Assembly (NCBI GenBank): GCA_003228415.1
Contig: QIDL01000090.1
Coordinates: 1-5,434 of the forward strand
Direction: 5' to 3'
Source of the DNA: Gammaproteobacteria bacterium
Lineage (GTDB): Bacteria > Pseudomonadota > Gammaproteobacteria > Pseudomonadales > Azotimanducaceae
DNA length: 5,434 nt
Shown: positions 5,344-5,434 of the stretch, one piece after another
Layout: each line of letters begins with the position of its first letter
Position numbering within the stretch: the stretch's first letter is position 1
Made by a program: the position numbers and the translations under genes
Notes under the pieces: model-generated
Databases searched by the model: none
Seen by the model: the letters and a program-made list of their open reading frames with translations, nothing else
What the model was told of the DNA's origin: nothing

Positions 5344-5434
5344 CCACAACCGGACAGGACACTGGACCAATAGACCATCGAGGTCGTTGCCTGTGTGGGC
5401 ACTATCGATTTCATGCGCCTGACACCCCGCTGTG

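Noticed and set aside
5413..5434. ATG near the right edge, open to the end (MRLTPRC)
   Set aside because: Seven codons with no ribosome binding site; too little sequence to support a gene start. The rest of 5344-5434 shows nothing assignable.

Overview
The window looks like a gammaproteobacterial (possibly betaproteobacterial) chromosome segment of moderately high GC. The main evidence is a full-length aceK gene (isocitrate dehydrogenase kinase/phosphatase, 579 aa), a gene largely confined to these groups. I cannot name a species. I see no rRNA, tRNA, CRISPR array, insertion sequence or prophage sequence.

Layout. (1) Positions 1-345, minus strand: the N-terminal 115 residues of a TauE/SafE (TSUP) family membrane transporter, cut by the window edge. 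(2) Positions 346-406: a short divergent intergenic region with a candidate extended -10 promoter facing right. (3) Positions 407-4625, plus strand: a tightly packed run of five genes: an SDR oxidoreductase with a TTG start, a 116-aa membrane protein, a second SDR of the retinol-dehydrogenase-like type, aceK, and a cupin-fold protein. Every junction overlaps: GTGA, GTGA and ATGA overlaps of 4 bp, then an 8-bp overlap. This is almost certainly one transcript with translational coupling. (4) Positions 4626-4675: a short gap with a weak candidate promoter and an 18-bp dyad. (5) Positions 4676-4936: a well-translated small orphan protein (86 aa) with a histidine cluster. (6) Positions 4937-5049: a gap with no clear gene. 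(7) Positions 5050-5343: a second orphan, about 97 aa, mostly helical. (8) Positions 5344-5434: nothing assignable.

How the genes may work together. AceK inactivates or reactivates isocitrate dehydrogenase and so directs carbon into the glyoxylate shunt during growth on acetate or fatty acids. It is classically the last gene of aceBAK. Here isocitrate lyase and malate synthase are not next to it; the partners are two NAD(P)-dependent SDRs, a small membrane protein and a cupin. An inference is that the operon links redox or lipid/aldehyde metabolism to control of the glyoxylate branch. The SDR substrates cannot be read from the sequence. No single feature proves a new system. The best leads are the aceK/SDR arrangement, the in-frame VPGL repeat inside the cupin, the hairpin near the cupin start, and the dyad before the 86-aa gene.
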